This document shows positions 20,260 through 20,703 of a stretch of 20,703 nt of DNA, in pieces. The notes under the pieces are model-generated. The model saw only the letters and a program-made list of their open reading frames with translations. It was not told the origin of the DNA and made no database searches. Every line of letters starts with the position of its first letter. The first letter of the stretch is position 1. The position numbers and the translations under genes are program-made. Source of the DNA: a virus; IMG/VR virus record IMGVR_UViG_3300030102_002902, positions 1 through 20,703 of that record; one strand, written 5' to 3'.

Positions 20260-20685
20260 TTGACAGACTATGATAATACAAACAGCGGTGTTGCATTCCC
20301 ACCGTTCGAAGACATGAATATGATATTGCAAGGCAAAGTAAATGTGGAGGGTCGTGATTCTAAGTGCGTAGTAGTGCGTAGAGTTACACAGTCTGGCATG
20401 GAAATCATGGAAGTGTACGAAAAAGTTGGCGTAATGTTTAAGAACGATAACGCTAAAGAAAATGCACCAGACTATACTGGTAAAATATATGACACAGCAG
20501 ACAAGCAGCTGCCTTGGACTGCACCATACACAGACAAACGACTGGCAGCATGGAGAAGAATCAAAGAGTCAGACGATCAGGGCAAACAAGGCAAGCCTTA
20601 CATGACCTTTGTTATTTCTGAACCACAAAATAAAAATGACGCACATCCAAATAATGACTTGAAAGAGGATGATATACCGTTTTAA
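20260..20685 (+). CDS. SSB-like protein with DDIPF C-terminal tip, TTG start
   Basis: This 141-residue protein begins with TTG at 20260, nine bases after AAGGAG. Its core GVMFKNDNAKENAPDYTGKIYD (about 57-78) and the later GKPYMTFVISEPQ (about 116-128) match a small widespread family with the GxLFKNxxKxxxxPDYxGxxxx...GKxYxxxxIS layout, probably an OB-like barrel. The C-terminus LKEDDIPF is almost the SSB tip (DDDIPF), which binds recombination and replication partners. With the exonuclease and annealing protein upstream, a phage single-strand binding protein is the natural reading, although it lacks the usual N-terminal SSB sequence and could instead be an accessory protein. Confidence 0.7.
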   Translation: MTDYDNTNSGVAFPPFEDMNMILQGKVNVEGRDSKCVVVRRVTQSGMEIMEVYEKVGVMFKNDNAKENAPDYTGKIYDTADKQLPWTAPYTDKRLAAWRRIKESDDQGKQGKPYMTFVISEPQNKNDAHPNNDLKEDDIPF

Positions 20686-20686
20686 T

Positions 20687-20703
20687 TGGAGACACGTTCT
20701 CCA
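20687..20703 (+). terminator. Hairpin at the right edge (incomplete)
   Basis: TGGAGA (20687-20692) and TCTCCA (20698-20703) form a perfect 6-bp stem with loop CACGT directly after the stop of the SSB-like gene. The window ends at the stem, so whether a T-run follows is not visible. Confidence 0.4.

Noticed and set aside
1-20703. CRISPR array, insertion sequence, integrase or attachment site
   Set aside because: I saw no regularly spaced repeats, transposase or recombinase motifs, and no tRNA fragment that could mark an attachment site.

Overview
The window looks like the middle of the genome of a tailed phage with a short, T7-like (podovirus) virion. It is AT-rich and probably belongs to an uncultured marine-type lineage whose host is a bacterium using ordinary Shine-Dalgarno starts. 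The morphology rests on the gene set: a Head_tail_con-type portal, tail tubular A and B homologues, an internal virion protein and a very long helical internal virion protein. The marine assignment is only an impression from protein style. There is no integrase, RNA polymerase, tRNA, CRISPR array or transposon in the window, and the DNA polymerase/helicase genes presumably lie to the right.

The layout is two divergent blocks. The left block (about 3-15284) is entirely on the minus strand and holds the late genes. Read in transcription order it starts with a probable small terminase subunit, then a packed train of eight or so very small basic proteins joined by TAATG/ATGA overlaps, then the large terminase, a coiled-coil protein, the portal, a Bbp19-like protein, the scaffold, a GNAT-like protein, the major capsid protein and a probable decoration protein. 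A hairpin terminator with a UUCG loop follows, then tail tubular A, tail tubular B, a small internal virion protein and the start of an internal virion protein of at least 1171 residues that runs off the left edge.

The right block (about 15846 to the end) is entirely on the plus strand and holds early genes. A single unknown protein is closed off by a very strong intrinsic terminator. After a second structured leader comes a chain of small unknown proteins: two with C-terminal SSB-like tips, one of which is also a DnaJ-type zinc protein, then an XRE-type DNA-binding protein, a zinc ribbon that overlaps a PD-(D/E)XK nuclease, a helix-turn-helix protein and an unknown protein. After a weak hairpin the recombination module follows: YqaJ-family exonuclease, ERF-family annealing protein and an SSB-like protein ending in DDIPF.

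The most unusual part is the 561-base divergent gap (15285-15845). It has no convincing gene but is packed with stem-loops, including a 15-bp hairpin, a branched structure closed by a 9-bp long-range helix, and a 26-nt inverted repeat enclosing two further hairpins. It lies between the small terminase gene and the first early gene, where an origin, a packaging site, a regulatory switch or a structured non-coding RNA would all make sense.
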